Part shown: positions 1 through 5,021 of the stretch, piece after piece
How the letters are laid out: each line of letters begins with the position of its first letter
How positions within the stretch are numbered: position 1 is the first letter of the stretch
NCBI GenBank assembly: GCA_018222665.1
Contig: JAAEZW010000172.1
Coordinates: 1-5,021 of the forward strand
DNA length: 5,021 nt
Direction: 5' to 3'
Origin: Paracoccaceae bacterium
Lineage (GTDB): Bacteria; Pseudomonadota; Alphaproteobacteria; Rhodobacterales; Rhodobacteraceae
Made by a program: the position numbers and the translations under genes
The notes under the pieces: model-generated
The model's input: the letters and a program-made list of their open reading frames with translations, nothing else
Databases searched by the model: none
What the model was told of the DNA's origin: nothing

Positions 1-722
1 GCGATGGGGATGCCTTTGCCGTTGGGCTGGCGTGTGGGGGGACCATTCGCATTTTGGTGGAACCCATTGGCGATGTGATGCCCGTATCCCTGCTAGAACA
101 ACTGGTTGAGGCACGCGCAACCCGCCGCGCCGTTGCCTATGTTGTGAATGTGAAAACCGGCGCTCGCGCCCTTGTGTACGACGGGTATGATGCGCGTTTT
201 CGCATGGATCGTTCTGGATTTGAAGAAGATCAGGAGACATTCATTGGCATTCACAATCCCCCGCTTCGTATGGTGATTGTGGGGGCGGTGCATATTGCAC
301 AAGCCTTGGTTCCAATGGCGCGAATTGCGGGATTTGATCCCTATCTGATTGATCCGCGCGAAAGTTTTGCATCATCCGTGCGTTTCCCTGATATCCCAAT
401 TCTGGATGATTGGCCCGATGAGGCGATGGAGAAATTAGGAGCCGATGCACGCACGGCCTTGGTGTTGTTGACACATGATCCCAAGCTGGATGACCCTGCA
501 TTAGAAATCGGGCTAAAATCCGATTTGTTTTACATTGGTGCGCTGGGATCATCACGCACGCATGCGAAACGTGTGAACCGTTTAAGCGCGCTGGGGTTTA
601 CGGATGATCAAATCGGGCGCATTCATGGGCCCGTTGGGTTAAATATCGGCGCGGCAACCCCTGCCGAGATCGCCGTTTCGATCATGGCCGAAGTGTTGGC
701 CCAACTGCGGGTCCCAAAATGA
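1..722 (+). CDS. XdhC/CoxI family protein, 5' end cut off by window
   Basis: This is the C-terminal part (239 codons plus TGA) of an XdhC/CoxI protein. Family members bind molybdenum cofactor and help deliver its sulfurated form to xanthine-dehydrogenase or CO-dehydrogenase type hydroxylases in the cytoplasm. The frame is open from base 3 and begins inside the conserved GLACGGT segment (residues 8-14 of the visible part), followed by ILVEP. The TTG at 54 is therefore internal, not a start. The C-terminal half is the Rossmann-like XdhC domain, with VIVGAVHIAQAL, then YLIDPRESFAS, LLTHDPKLDDPAL, YIGALGSSRTHAKR and IHGPVGLNIGAATPAEIAVSI. The family is usually around 300 residues, so roughly the first fifth is missing. 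The stop overlaps the next start as ATGA (719-722), which implies coupled translation with the molybdopterin-binding protein downstream. The family is clear; which enzyme it serves cannot be seen from this window. Confidence 0.93.
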   Translation, partial: DGDAFAVGLACGGTIRILVEPIGDVMPVSLLEQLVEARATRRAVAYVVNVKTGARALVYDGYDARFRMDRSGFEEDQETFIGIHNPPLRMVIVGAVHIAQALVPMARIAGFDPYLIDPRESFASSVRFPDIPILDDWPDEAMEKLGADARTALVLLTHDPKLDDPALEIGLKSDLFYIGALGSSRTHAKRVNRLSALGFTDDQIGRIHGPVGLNIGAATPAEIAVSIMAEVLAQLRVPK

Positions 723-1723
723 AGTTTGGAAAATTCGACGTCGACGGGGCCGCGGGCGCAATATTGGCGCATTCAATACAGACGCCCAACGGTCGTATGC
801 GCAAGGGCATCGTAATCGGCGCGGATGACATAGCTGCGCTGAAATCTGCAGGGATCACATCGGTAACAGCGGCACTGTTGGAGCATGGCGATATCCATGA
901 AAATGATGCGGCCCAACACTTTGCAAAGGCGATTTGCCCTGATCCGCAGGCGGTTGGCCTATCCCTAACCGCGCCATTTACAGGCCGTGTGAATATCATT
1001 GCAGAGGGACCTGGTGTGGTGCAGATGGACGCCGCGCGCCTAATTGCGGCAAATTCCGTTGATCCAATGATTTCGGTCGCAACGGTTCCTGAATTTCAAC
1101 AAATGACAACTGGTGGTTTGGTCGCGACGATCAAAATCATCAGCTATGGTGTTCCCCAAGCGAAATTGGAGCAGGCCTGTGATTTGGCCCGCGACAGTAT
1201 TCGAATGTCTGCACCAAACTTGTGCTCTGCCGACCTTATCATATCAGATACAGAAGGGGGGGCTGGTGACAAAGGGAAAGAGGCACTTGCGGCGCGGTTG
1301 GACATGCTGGGTGTCACATTGAACATCGTCCAAATGGTGCCCCATGATCCCGCAAGCATCGCGGCGGCGATCACAACATCACAGGCGGATCTGGTTATGA
1401 TCCTATCAGGGTCGGCCACATCGGATTGGGCAGACGTGGCCCCGACCGCCGTTTCGCTGGCAGGTGGTGACGTGCATCGGTTTGGCATGCCTGTGGATCC
1501 CGGGAATTTGTTGTTCCTTGGTCGCATCGGGTCAAAACCCGTAATCGGTTTACCAGGATGCGCTCGATCTCCTGCATTGAACGGGGCGGATTGGGTTTTA
1601 TCACGCGTGGTCTGTGGTTTGGATGTCACGGATGCAGATTTTGCCCAAATGGCCATTGGCGGATTGTTAAAGGAAATCCCAACGCGGCCACAACCACGCC
1701 GTCCCAAATCTCGCACAAAATAA
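719..1723 (+). CDS. MoeA-like molybdopterin-binding protein
   Basis: This encodes a 334-residue cytoplasmic protein that resembles the molybdopterin-binding (MoeA/MogA-type) fold, in the subgroup found beside XdhC genes in alphaproteobacteria. The N-terminal part (about 1-130) carries DVDGAAGAILAHSI and KGIVIGADDIAALKSAGI, typical of the MoeA-like lead-in. The binding domain (about 135-300) has DTEGGAGDKG (177-186), LILSG-like MILSGSATSD (227-236), GMPVDPGNLL (256-265) and IGLPGCARSPALNG (276-289). The ATG overlaps the stop of the XdhC gene by 4 nt and has no strong Shine-Dalgarno, so translation probably depends on coupling. The likely role is cofactor binding or maturation for a molybdenum hydroxylase; this is inferred from family and neighbour. 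The protein ends in a basic, proline-rich tail (321-334). In related proteins, as I recall them, a MobA-like nucleotidyltransferase domain follows at this point, and it is absent here. A run of seven G at 1256-1262 lies in frame and looks benign. Confidence 0.85.
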   Translation: MKFGKFDVDGAAGAILAHSIQTPNGRMRKGIVIGADDIAALKSAGITSVTAALLEHGDIHENDAAQHFAKAICPDPQAVGLSLTAPFTGRVNIIAEGPGVVQMDAARLIAANSVDPMISVATVPEFQQMTTGGLVATIKIISYGVPQAKLEQACDLARDSIRMSAPNLCSADLIISDTEGGAGDKGKEALAARLDMLGVTLNIVQMVPHDPASIAAAITTSQADLVMILSGSATSDWADVAPTAVSLAGGDVHRFGMPVDPGNLLFLGRIGSKPVIGLPGCARSPALNGADWVLSRVVCGLDVTDADFAQMAIGGLLKEIPTRPQPRRPKSRTK

Positions 1724-1747
1724 AACGCGGCCCTAAATAGAGCCGCG
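1716..1747 (-). terminator. Intrinsic terminator of infC
   Basis: On the minus strand a perfect 6-bp stem, CGCGGC pairing with GCCGCG (1742-1747 with 1726-1731), encloses a 10-nt loop and is followed at once by TTTTATTTTG (1725-1716). It lies 25 nt after the infC stop, as expected for a Rho-independent terminator. On the plus strand the hairpin is followed by CAAAATCATA with no T-run, so it should stop the converging molybdopterin-gene transcript poorly. The T-tract overlaps the stop codon region of that gene. The hairpin is seen directly; function is inferred. Confidence 0.85.
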
Positions 1748-1772
1748 CAAAATCATAATATCAGGACGATGA

Positions 1773-2321
1773 TTATTTGGCAGCCAATGGACCAATCATC
1801 ATGGTCATTTGGCGACCTTCCATTTTTGGCATGTTTTCAACCTTGCCATGGTCTTTCACGTCCTCTGCAACGCGGTGCAACAAATCACGTCCCAAATCTT
1901 GGTGCGCCATTTCACGACCACGGAAACGCAGGGTGATTTTCACCTTGTCGCCTTTTTCAAGGAACTTCAGCACAGAGCGCATTTTCACCTCATAGTCGTG
2001 GGTATCGGTGCCAGGACGGAACTTCACCTCTTTGACTTCGATGATCTTTTGCTTTTTGCGCGCCTCAGATTCGCGTTTTTGTTGTTCGTATTTGTACTTG
2101 CCAAAATCCATGATTTTACACACGGGCGGCGTCGCATTTGGTGAAATTTCAACCAAATCCAATCCGGCTAGATCTGCCAAATCCATTGCTTTTGCTGGGG
2201 AAACTACACCGACATTTTCGCCATCTGCGCCGATTAGGCGAATTTCGAGTGCTTTGATACGGTCATTTACGCGTGGACCGGTGTCGCGCGACGGAGGCGC
2301 GTTGTGAGGCTTACGAGCTAT
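1773..2321 (-). CDS. infC: Translation initiation factor IF-3, ATA start
   Basis: IF-3 binds the 30S subunit, keeps it apart from 50S and checks start codon and initiator tRNA pairing. The protein is 182 residues, normal for the family. The N-terminal domain includes [24 protein letters not shown] (about 17-40) and [28 protein letters not shown], which contains the IF-3 signature [14 protein letters not shown] (69-82). A charged linker (83-92) leads to the C-terminal domain with [30 protein letters not shown] and [15 protein letters not shown]. The first ATG (2186) would delete 45 conserved residues. Between the in-frame TGA (2337-2339) and that ATG there is no ATG, GTG or TTG. I therefore place the start at ATA (2319-2321), 7 nt after AAGGAA, giving an N-terminus beginning (M)[19 protein letters not shown]. 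Rare infC starts (AUU in E. coli) underlie autoregulation by IF-3 itself. The gene is monocistronic here, with rpmI-rplT not adjacent downstream. Confidence 0.96.
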   Translation of the reverse strand: MARKPHNAPPSRDTGPRVNDRIKALEIRLIGADGENVGVVSPAKAMDLADLAGLDLVEISPNATPPVCKIMDFGKYKYEQQKRESEARKKQKIIEVKEVKFRPGTDTHDYEVKMRSVLKFLEKGDKVKITLRFRGREMAHQDLGRDLLHRVAEDVKDHGKVENMPKMEGRQMTMMIGPLAAK

Positions 2322-2328
2322 TGTTTTG

Positions 2329-2334
2329 TTCCTT
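2329..2334 (-). promoter_or_regulatory. Shine-Dalgarno of infC deciding the ATA start
   Basis: Minus-strand AAGGAA lies 7 nt upstream of ATA at 2321-2319. It is the only purine-rich ribosome-binding site close to the conserved IF-3 N-terminus. An in-frame TGA (2337-2339) lies immediately behind it. Together they restrict the start to this ATA. The other in-frame ATA (2334-2336) overlaps the site itself and cannot use it. Confidence 0.75.
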
Positions 2335-2356
2335 ATTCAATCAAAATTGCGTAGGC

Positions 2357-2385
2357 AACTTAACCACGGAGCCCTTTGTTTTCAA
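2357..2385 (-). promoter_or_regulatory. Candidate sigma-70-type promoter of infC
   Basis: On the minus strand TTGAAA (2385-2380) and TAAGTT (2362-2357) are separated by exactly 17 nt. This would place the transcript start near 2350 and give an infC leader of about 30 nt carrying the Shine-Dalgarno. The site lies between the upstream terminator hairpin (2399-2426) and infC, where a promoter is expected. The -35 box matches TTGACA at five of six positions and the -10 box is a weak match. It was recognised by eye only. Confidence 0.45.
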
Positions 2386-2398
2386 GCGTTAATACCGT

Positions 2399-2426
2399 AA
2401 AAGCCACACCAAAGTGCGGCTTTTTT
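2399..2426 (-). terminator. Hairpin terminator after fpr, possibly bidirectional
   Basis: The plus-strand sequence AAAAGCC-A-CAC, loop CAAA, GTG-C-GGCTTTT folds into a stem of about 10 paired bases with one A-C mismatch. A-tracts sit on the left and T6 (2421-2426) on the right. It lies 38 nt after the fpr stop and upstream of the infC promoter, so its likely job is to end the cysI-cysH-DUF934-fpr transcript. The minus-strand T-tract is only four long; the longer T-run is on the plus strand, where no gene feeds into it. Structure is seen; direction is inferred from context. Confidence 0.7.
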
Positions 2427-2464
2427 CACAAGGGGCGACCAAGGGGCAACAGTTTTCAGGGGTG

Positions 2465-3295
2465 TTACCCAACAAAGGCCTTTTCAACCACATATTCTGC
2501 GGGTTCCGAATTGGCGCCCTCGCGTAGACCATAGCCTTCAAGGATCTCTTTGATATCTGTGTTCAATCCAATCGATCCGCAGACCATCGCGCGGTCTTTG
2601 TCCGGGCCGAAATCGATCACATCCAAATCGCCAAACAATGTCCCATCCTTGATCAATGTCGTTATTCGCCCCATCTTGGGGCTGTCTTCGCGGGTTGTGG
2701 TTGGATAATAGACCAACTTTTGCAAGTTTTTCGCCCCCACTAATTCGGCCATCAATTCATCGTTTTTGACCTGATCCACCAGTTGGCGACCATATTCTAA
2801 TTCCGCAACTTCGCGGCAGGTGTGTGTCAGGATGATTTGGTCATAATCTTCATAGGTTTGCGGCTCACGAATAAGCGATGCAAAAGGCGCAATTCCCGTG
2901 CCCGTTGCGAAAAACCACAAACGTTTTCCAGGCAGCAGAGCATCATGCACCAATGTGCCCACGGGTTTGGGGCGTAAAATGATCTGATCGCCTGATTTGA
3001 TATGCTGCAAACGGCTGGTCAAAGGGCCATCTTGGACCTTGATCGAATAGAATTCTAATTCGTCATCCCACGCGGGTGAGGCGATTGAATAGGCGCGCAA
3101 AAGCGGTTTTCCATCATCCTTCAACAGGCCGATCATCACAAATTCACCTGATCTGAAACGCAGGGATTGTGGACGGCTGACACGGAAAGAAAAGAGACGA
3201 TCTGTCCAGTGTTTTACGTCTAGCACCGTTTGTGCATCTGGCAGGGTTGGAACTTTGGTGGCAGTCGTGGTTGTCACGGGGGTATACTCTGTCAT
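2465..3295 (-). CDS. fpr: Ferredoxin/flavodoxin-NADP+ reductase
   Basis: This 276-residue flavoprotein moves electrons between NADPH and ferredoxin or flavodoxin in the cytoplasm (EC 1.18.1.2 class). The FAD-binding beta-barrel includes FRSGEFVMIGL (47-57) and the RxYS motif RAYSIASP (67-74), followed by FYSIKVQDGPLTSRL. The NADP-binding domain has FFATGTGIAPFASL (128-141) with the GTGIAPF loop, HTCREVAELEYG (158-169) and MVCGS (237-241). The C-terminus AFVG matches the bacterial subclass known from Rhodobacter capsulatus, and the length is close to that enzyme. The ATG start at 3295 agrees with the MTE-type N-terminus of relatives, although no strong Shine-Dalgarno precedes it. The gene lies 43 nt after the DUF934 gene, same strand, as last gene of the cys cluster. 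This suggests a role in feeding electrons to CysI through ferredoxin, though Fpr proteins also act in redox-stress and general ferredoxin metabolism. Confidence 0.95.
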   Translation of the reverse strand: MTEYTPVTTTTATKVPTLPDAQTVLDVKHWTDRLFSFRVSRPQSLRFRSGEFVMIGLLKDDGKPLLRAYSIASPAWDDELEFYSIKVQDGPLTSRLQHIKSGDQIILRPKPVGTLVHDALLPGKRLWFFATGTGIAPFASLIREPQTYEDYDQIILTHTCREVAELEYGRQLVDQVKNDELMAELVGAKNLQKLVYYPTTTREDSPKMGRITTLIKDGTLFGDLDVIDFGPDKDRAMVCGSIGLNTDIKEILEGYGLREGANSEPAEYVVEKAFVG

Positions 3296-3338
3296 GTTTA
3301 GTTGTCACTTTGCTTTTACGCGGTTTTGTTGGAATTTG

Positions 3339-3752
3339 CTAGGCGCTTTTGCGCAGACGTGTTTGATAATCATGCGCGGACCAGTTTGATCGAAACAGCC
3401 ACTCTGCCTCTGGTTGGCGTGTTGCAAGGGCCTTGGACACCTCAACATCGTCAAATCCGCTGCGCCGCGCCATTGCATATTGGTCAGAAATTACGTGACC
3501 ATAGGCACGCAAATGCCCCGAAAATCCCATCAGGCGTAAAATCCGCGCAAGGCTAAATCCCCGACCATCCGCAAAGGACGCAAATTCGATGCGAATAAGC
3601 GTTAGAGTGTCCAAATAGTCACTGAGCGCATTCAAATCTTGATCCGCGGATATATCAAGTACTCGCGTCTCCTTATTTAAGGTATCCGCACGTTCATATG
3701 TGATTTCTTGCTCTGAGGTTGACAACCCCTCGTCATTGATGATCACGGTCAT
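3339..3752 (-). CDS. DUF934 family protein of the sulfate-assimilation cluster
   Basis: This 137-residue protein matches the DUF934 pattern (COG3749), an uncharacterised family typically encoded beside cysI and cysH in proteobacteria. The recognisable core is IRIEFASFADGRGFSLARILR (53-73, with DGRGFS at 62-67), GHLRAYGHVISDQ (79-91) and RRSGFDDVEV (96-105). The N-terminal third is less conserved. No signal peptide, membrane segment or cysteine is visible, so it is probably a soluble protein that does not itself ligate an Fe-S cluster through Cys. The frame stays open upstream to an ATG at 3881, but that stretch lies wholly inside cysH. The chosen ATG at 3752 overlaps the cysH TGA as ATGA and is preceded by GAGG. 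An accessory role in sulfite reduction is inferred from context only; no biochemical function is known to me. Confidence 0.88.
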   Translation of the reverse strand: MTVIINDEGLSTSEQEITYERADTLNKETRVLDISADQDLNALSDYLDTLTLIRIEFASFADGRGFSLARILRLMGFSGHLRAYGHVISDQYAMARRSGFDDVEVSKALATRQPEAEWLFRSNWSAHDYQTRLRKSA

Positions 3753-4483
3753 GTCATATCCTCTGCAGGTGTCAGCAATTTTGTTTCGAAATGTATGCCG
3801 CATTCGGTTTTTGCACGCCCTTGCCAACGGCCTGATCGCACATCGTCGTTTATTCCAACTGGAACTGTGCAGAGCTTGCATCCAATAGATGAATAGCCTT
3901 TGGCAACAAGGGGGTGGGGCGGCAAATTATTTGCGGCAACATAATCGGCCACATCTTCGGCGCGCCAATGTGCCAGTGGGTTGATTTTGAATTTATCGTT
4001 TGGTGCGTCGTATGCGAAAAACTCAAGCTTGACGCGTTGGTTTCTGTGATACCGTTTGCGCCCAGTAATCCAACCATCATAGGGGACAAGTGCATTTTGC
4101 AACACGGATGTTTTGCGCAAATGACAGCAGGTGTCAGGCGTATCCTTATGTAATGTGTTGTCCGGATCATGTTCTGCAATTGTGGCGGGGTCCGCCCGCA
4201 AAATGCGCAGGTTTTTCAGGCCCAGCTGTTCTGCCAAATCTGATTGATAGATCAGCGTTTCCACAAATAACATGTTCGTATCTATGAATAAAACGGGCGT
4301 GTCTGGCCGTGTAATTGCGATTAGGTGCAGCAAAGCCGCACTTTCCGCGCCAAAGCTTGAAACCATCGCAACCTGACCCAACACGCCGTGCTTTAACACC
4401 GCATCAATAACGTGGGTCGCCCCATGATGGCGGAATTGGTTGTTCAGGTCATTCACCAGCAGCTGTTTTTCACTAGGCAGCAT
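3749..4483 (-). CDS. cysH: Adenylyl-sulfate (APS) reductase, thioredoxin-dependent
   Basis: This 244-residue cytoplasmic enzyme reduces activated sulfate to sulfite and AMP in assimilation (EC 1.8.4.10 if it uses APS). The PP-loop-like SSFGAES lies at 42-48, followed by VLFIDTNMLFVETL (64-77). The paired cysteines Cys119-Cys120 (DTCCHLRK) and Cys202/Cys205 (GCKLC) form the CC...CxxC set that binds [4Fe-4S] in APS reductases and is lacking in PAPS reductases of the E. coli type. The catalytic Cys228 is in ECGIH (227-231). WITGRKR (138-144) and INPLAHW (167-173) are also conserved. The frame is open to an ATG at 4543, but the start at 4483 is preferred. It has AAAGGTG 7 nt upstream, aligns with the family N-terminus and overlaps cysI by only 11 nt. 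The TGA overlaps the DUF934 start (ATGA). Some annotations may call it phosphoadenylyl-sulfate reductase. Confidence 0.95.
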   Translation of the reverse strand: MLPSEKQLLVNDLNNQFRHHGATHVIDAVLKHGVLGQVAMVSSFGAESAALLHLIAITRPDTPVLFIDTNMLFVETLIYQSDLAEQLGLKNLRILRADPATIAEHDPDNTLHKDTPDTCCHLRKTSVLQNALVPYDGWITGRKRYHRNQRVKLEFFAYDAPNDKFKINPLAHWRAEDVADYVAANNLPPHPLVAKGYSSIGCKLCTVPVGINDDVRSGRWQGRAKTECGIHFETKLLTPAEDMT

Positions 4484-5021
4484 TGGCACGCACCTTTGAT
4501 TGCTCGGTTTCGTATAGGGCGGTTTTGAATGGACCAAGGCCAAGACGGCGATAGCATTCTAAAAATGTTTCGCTTGGGGCAAGGCGTTCGTTTAGGTAGA
4601 AATGGATCAACCGTTCGATTGCGGGGATCACCTCATCAGCGCCAAAGCCAGGGCCCGCACGTTCGCCAATAGCGGGCGTTTCTGTCCCGTCCCCCCCAAG
4701 CGTAATTTGGTAATTTTCGACGCCCGCGCGATCCAATCCCAAAATTCCAATGTGCCCAACGTGATGGTGTCCACAGGCATTGATGCAGCCTGAAATTTTG
4801 ATTTTTAGCGGACCAATGTCGTGTTCCAATTTTAGGGCATCAAAATGCGTTGCGATATCCTGTGCGATGGGGATGGAACGCGCCGTCGCCAATGCGCAAT
4901 AATCCATACCAGGGCAGGCGATAATATCGGAAATCAATCCAATATTTGCGGTGGCCAGCCCGATGGCGCGCAGTGCATCATAAACGTCGGGCAAATGCGC
5001 TTTTTGCACATGGGGCAGGAC
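4473..5021 (-). CDS. cysI: Sulfite (nitrite/sulfite) reductase hemoprotein, N-terminus outside window
   Basis: This is the C-terminal 182 residues of a siroheme/[4Fe-4S] reductase that converts sulfite to sulfide with six electrons. The cluster and siroheme ligand set is intact: CPGMDYC (Cys36 and Cys42 of the visible part, C-x5-C) and SGCINACGHHHVGHIG (Cys79 and Cys83, C-x3-C). Downstream are YQITLGGDGTETPAIGERAGPGFGADEV and a C-terminal helical region with FLECYRRLGLGPFKTALY. The frame is open through the window end; the GTG at 5009 is an internal valine in PHVQKAHLP, not a start. It ends with TAG at 4473-4475, overlapping cysH by 11 nt. Association with cysH, DUF934 and fpr argues for sulfite rather than nitrite as substrate. 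No cysJ lies downstream, so electrons probably come from ferredoxin or another donor. Full-length relatives are about 550 residues. Confidence 0.93.
   Translation of the reverse strand, partial: VLPHVQKAHLPDVYDALRAIGLATANIGLISDIIACPGMDYCALATARSIPIAQDIATHFDALKLEHDIGPLKIKISGCINACGHHHVGHIGILGLDRAGVENYQITLGGDGTETPAIGERAGPGFGADEVIPAIERLIHFYLNERLAPSETFLECYRRLGLGPFKTALYETEQSKVRANAA
4491..4497 (-). promoter_or_regulatory. Shine-Dalgarno of cysH
   Basis: Minus-strand AAAGGTG, 7 nt before the ATG at 4483, sits inside the 3' end of cysI. It favours the ATG at 4483 over the longer-frame ATG at 4543, which would overlap cysI by 71 nt. Confidence 0.7.

Noticed and set aside
54..56. TTG at 54 as the start of the XdhC-family gene
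   Set aside because: The frame is open back to base 3 and encodes conserved XdhC residues (GLACGGTIRI) before the TTG, so the gene begins upstream of the window.
241..555. Minus-strand 104-codon open frame opposite the XdhC-family gene
   Set aside because: The composition is that of an antisense shadow (rich in H, P, R, Q) with no motifs; the plus-strand frame is clearly XdhC.
1256..1262. G7 run (and C7 at 4691-4697) as possible phase-variable tracts
   Set aside because: Both lie in frame in housekeeping-type metabolic genes and encode conserved Gly codons; such short tracts are expected by chance.
1144..1716. Minus-strand 190-codon open frame opposite the molybdopterin-binding gene
   Set aside because: It has no recognisable family features and lies wholly antisense to a well-supported gene; it appears to be a coding shadow.
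3343..3354. GCGC-TTTT-GCGC hairpin at the 3' end of DUF934 as a terminator before fpr
   Set aside because: The stem is only 4 bp with no following T-run on the minus strand, so it is unlikely to separate fpr from the operon.
3302..3556. Plus-strand 84-codon open frame next to fpr, as a divergent small gene
   Set aside because: Most of it is antisense to the conserved core of DUF934 and it has no supporting motif or clear ribosome-binding site.
3753..3881. Longer N-terminus for the DUF934 protein from ATG at 3881
   Set aside because: The extra 43 codons lie entirely within cysH in another frame and do not look like DUF934; the ATGA overlap start at 3752 fits better.
4484..4543. Longer N-terminus for CysH from ATG at 4543
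   Set aside because: It would overlap cysI by 71 nt, lacks the good ribosome-binding site, and adds residues not typical of the family.

Overview
The window looks like ordinary chromosomal DNA from an alphaproteobacterium, most likely a Rhodobacterales (roseobacter-type) member of moderate G+C (about half by eye). This rests on protein resemblance recalled from memory: the IF-3 N-terminus, a ferredoxin-NADP+ reductase ending in AFVG like the Rhodobacter enzyme, and the gene order cysI-cysH-DUF934-fpr. I could not run a search to confirm it.

Left part, plus strand (1-1723): the 3' end of an XdhC/CoxI-family gene overlaps by 4 nt (ATGA) a gene for a MoeA-like molybdopterin-binding protein. Both belong to molybdenum-cofactor handling for xanthine-dehydrogenase/CO-dehydrogenase-type hydroxylases. 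The hydroxylase structural genes, if nearby, lie upstream of the window.

Middle, minus strand (about 1716-2385): infC, encoding translation initiation factor IF-3, stands alone with its own candidate promoter and a strong intrinsic terminator. It is convergent with the molybdopterin gene. Its frame has no ATG, GTG or TTG that would give a full-length protein. The supported start is a rare ATA at 2321, seven bases after an AAGGAA Shine-Dalgarno; the first in-frame ATG (2186) would remove 45 conserved residues.

Right part, minus strand (2465-5021): an assimilatory sulfate-reduction cluster transcribed cysI (cut by the window edge), cysH (APS reductase type), a DUF934 gene, then fpr (ferredoxin/flavodoxin-NADP+ reductase), ending in a hairpin terminator at 2399-2426. 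cysI/cysH overlap by 11 nt and cysH/DUF934 by 4 nt, which suggests translational coupling. CysH would make sulfite from APS, CysI would reduce it to sulfide, and Fpr could supply low-potential electrons through ferredoxin in place of a CysJ flavoprotein. DUF934 is the one member with no assigned function.

There is no intergenic stretch over 300 bases. I found no tRNA, rRNA, CRISPR array, insertion sequence or phage gene, and no convincing novel system. The points most worth a second look are the ATA start of infC, the coupled DUF934 gene, and the apparently single-domain form of the molybdopterin-binding protein.
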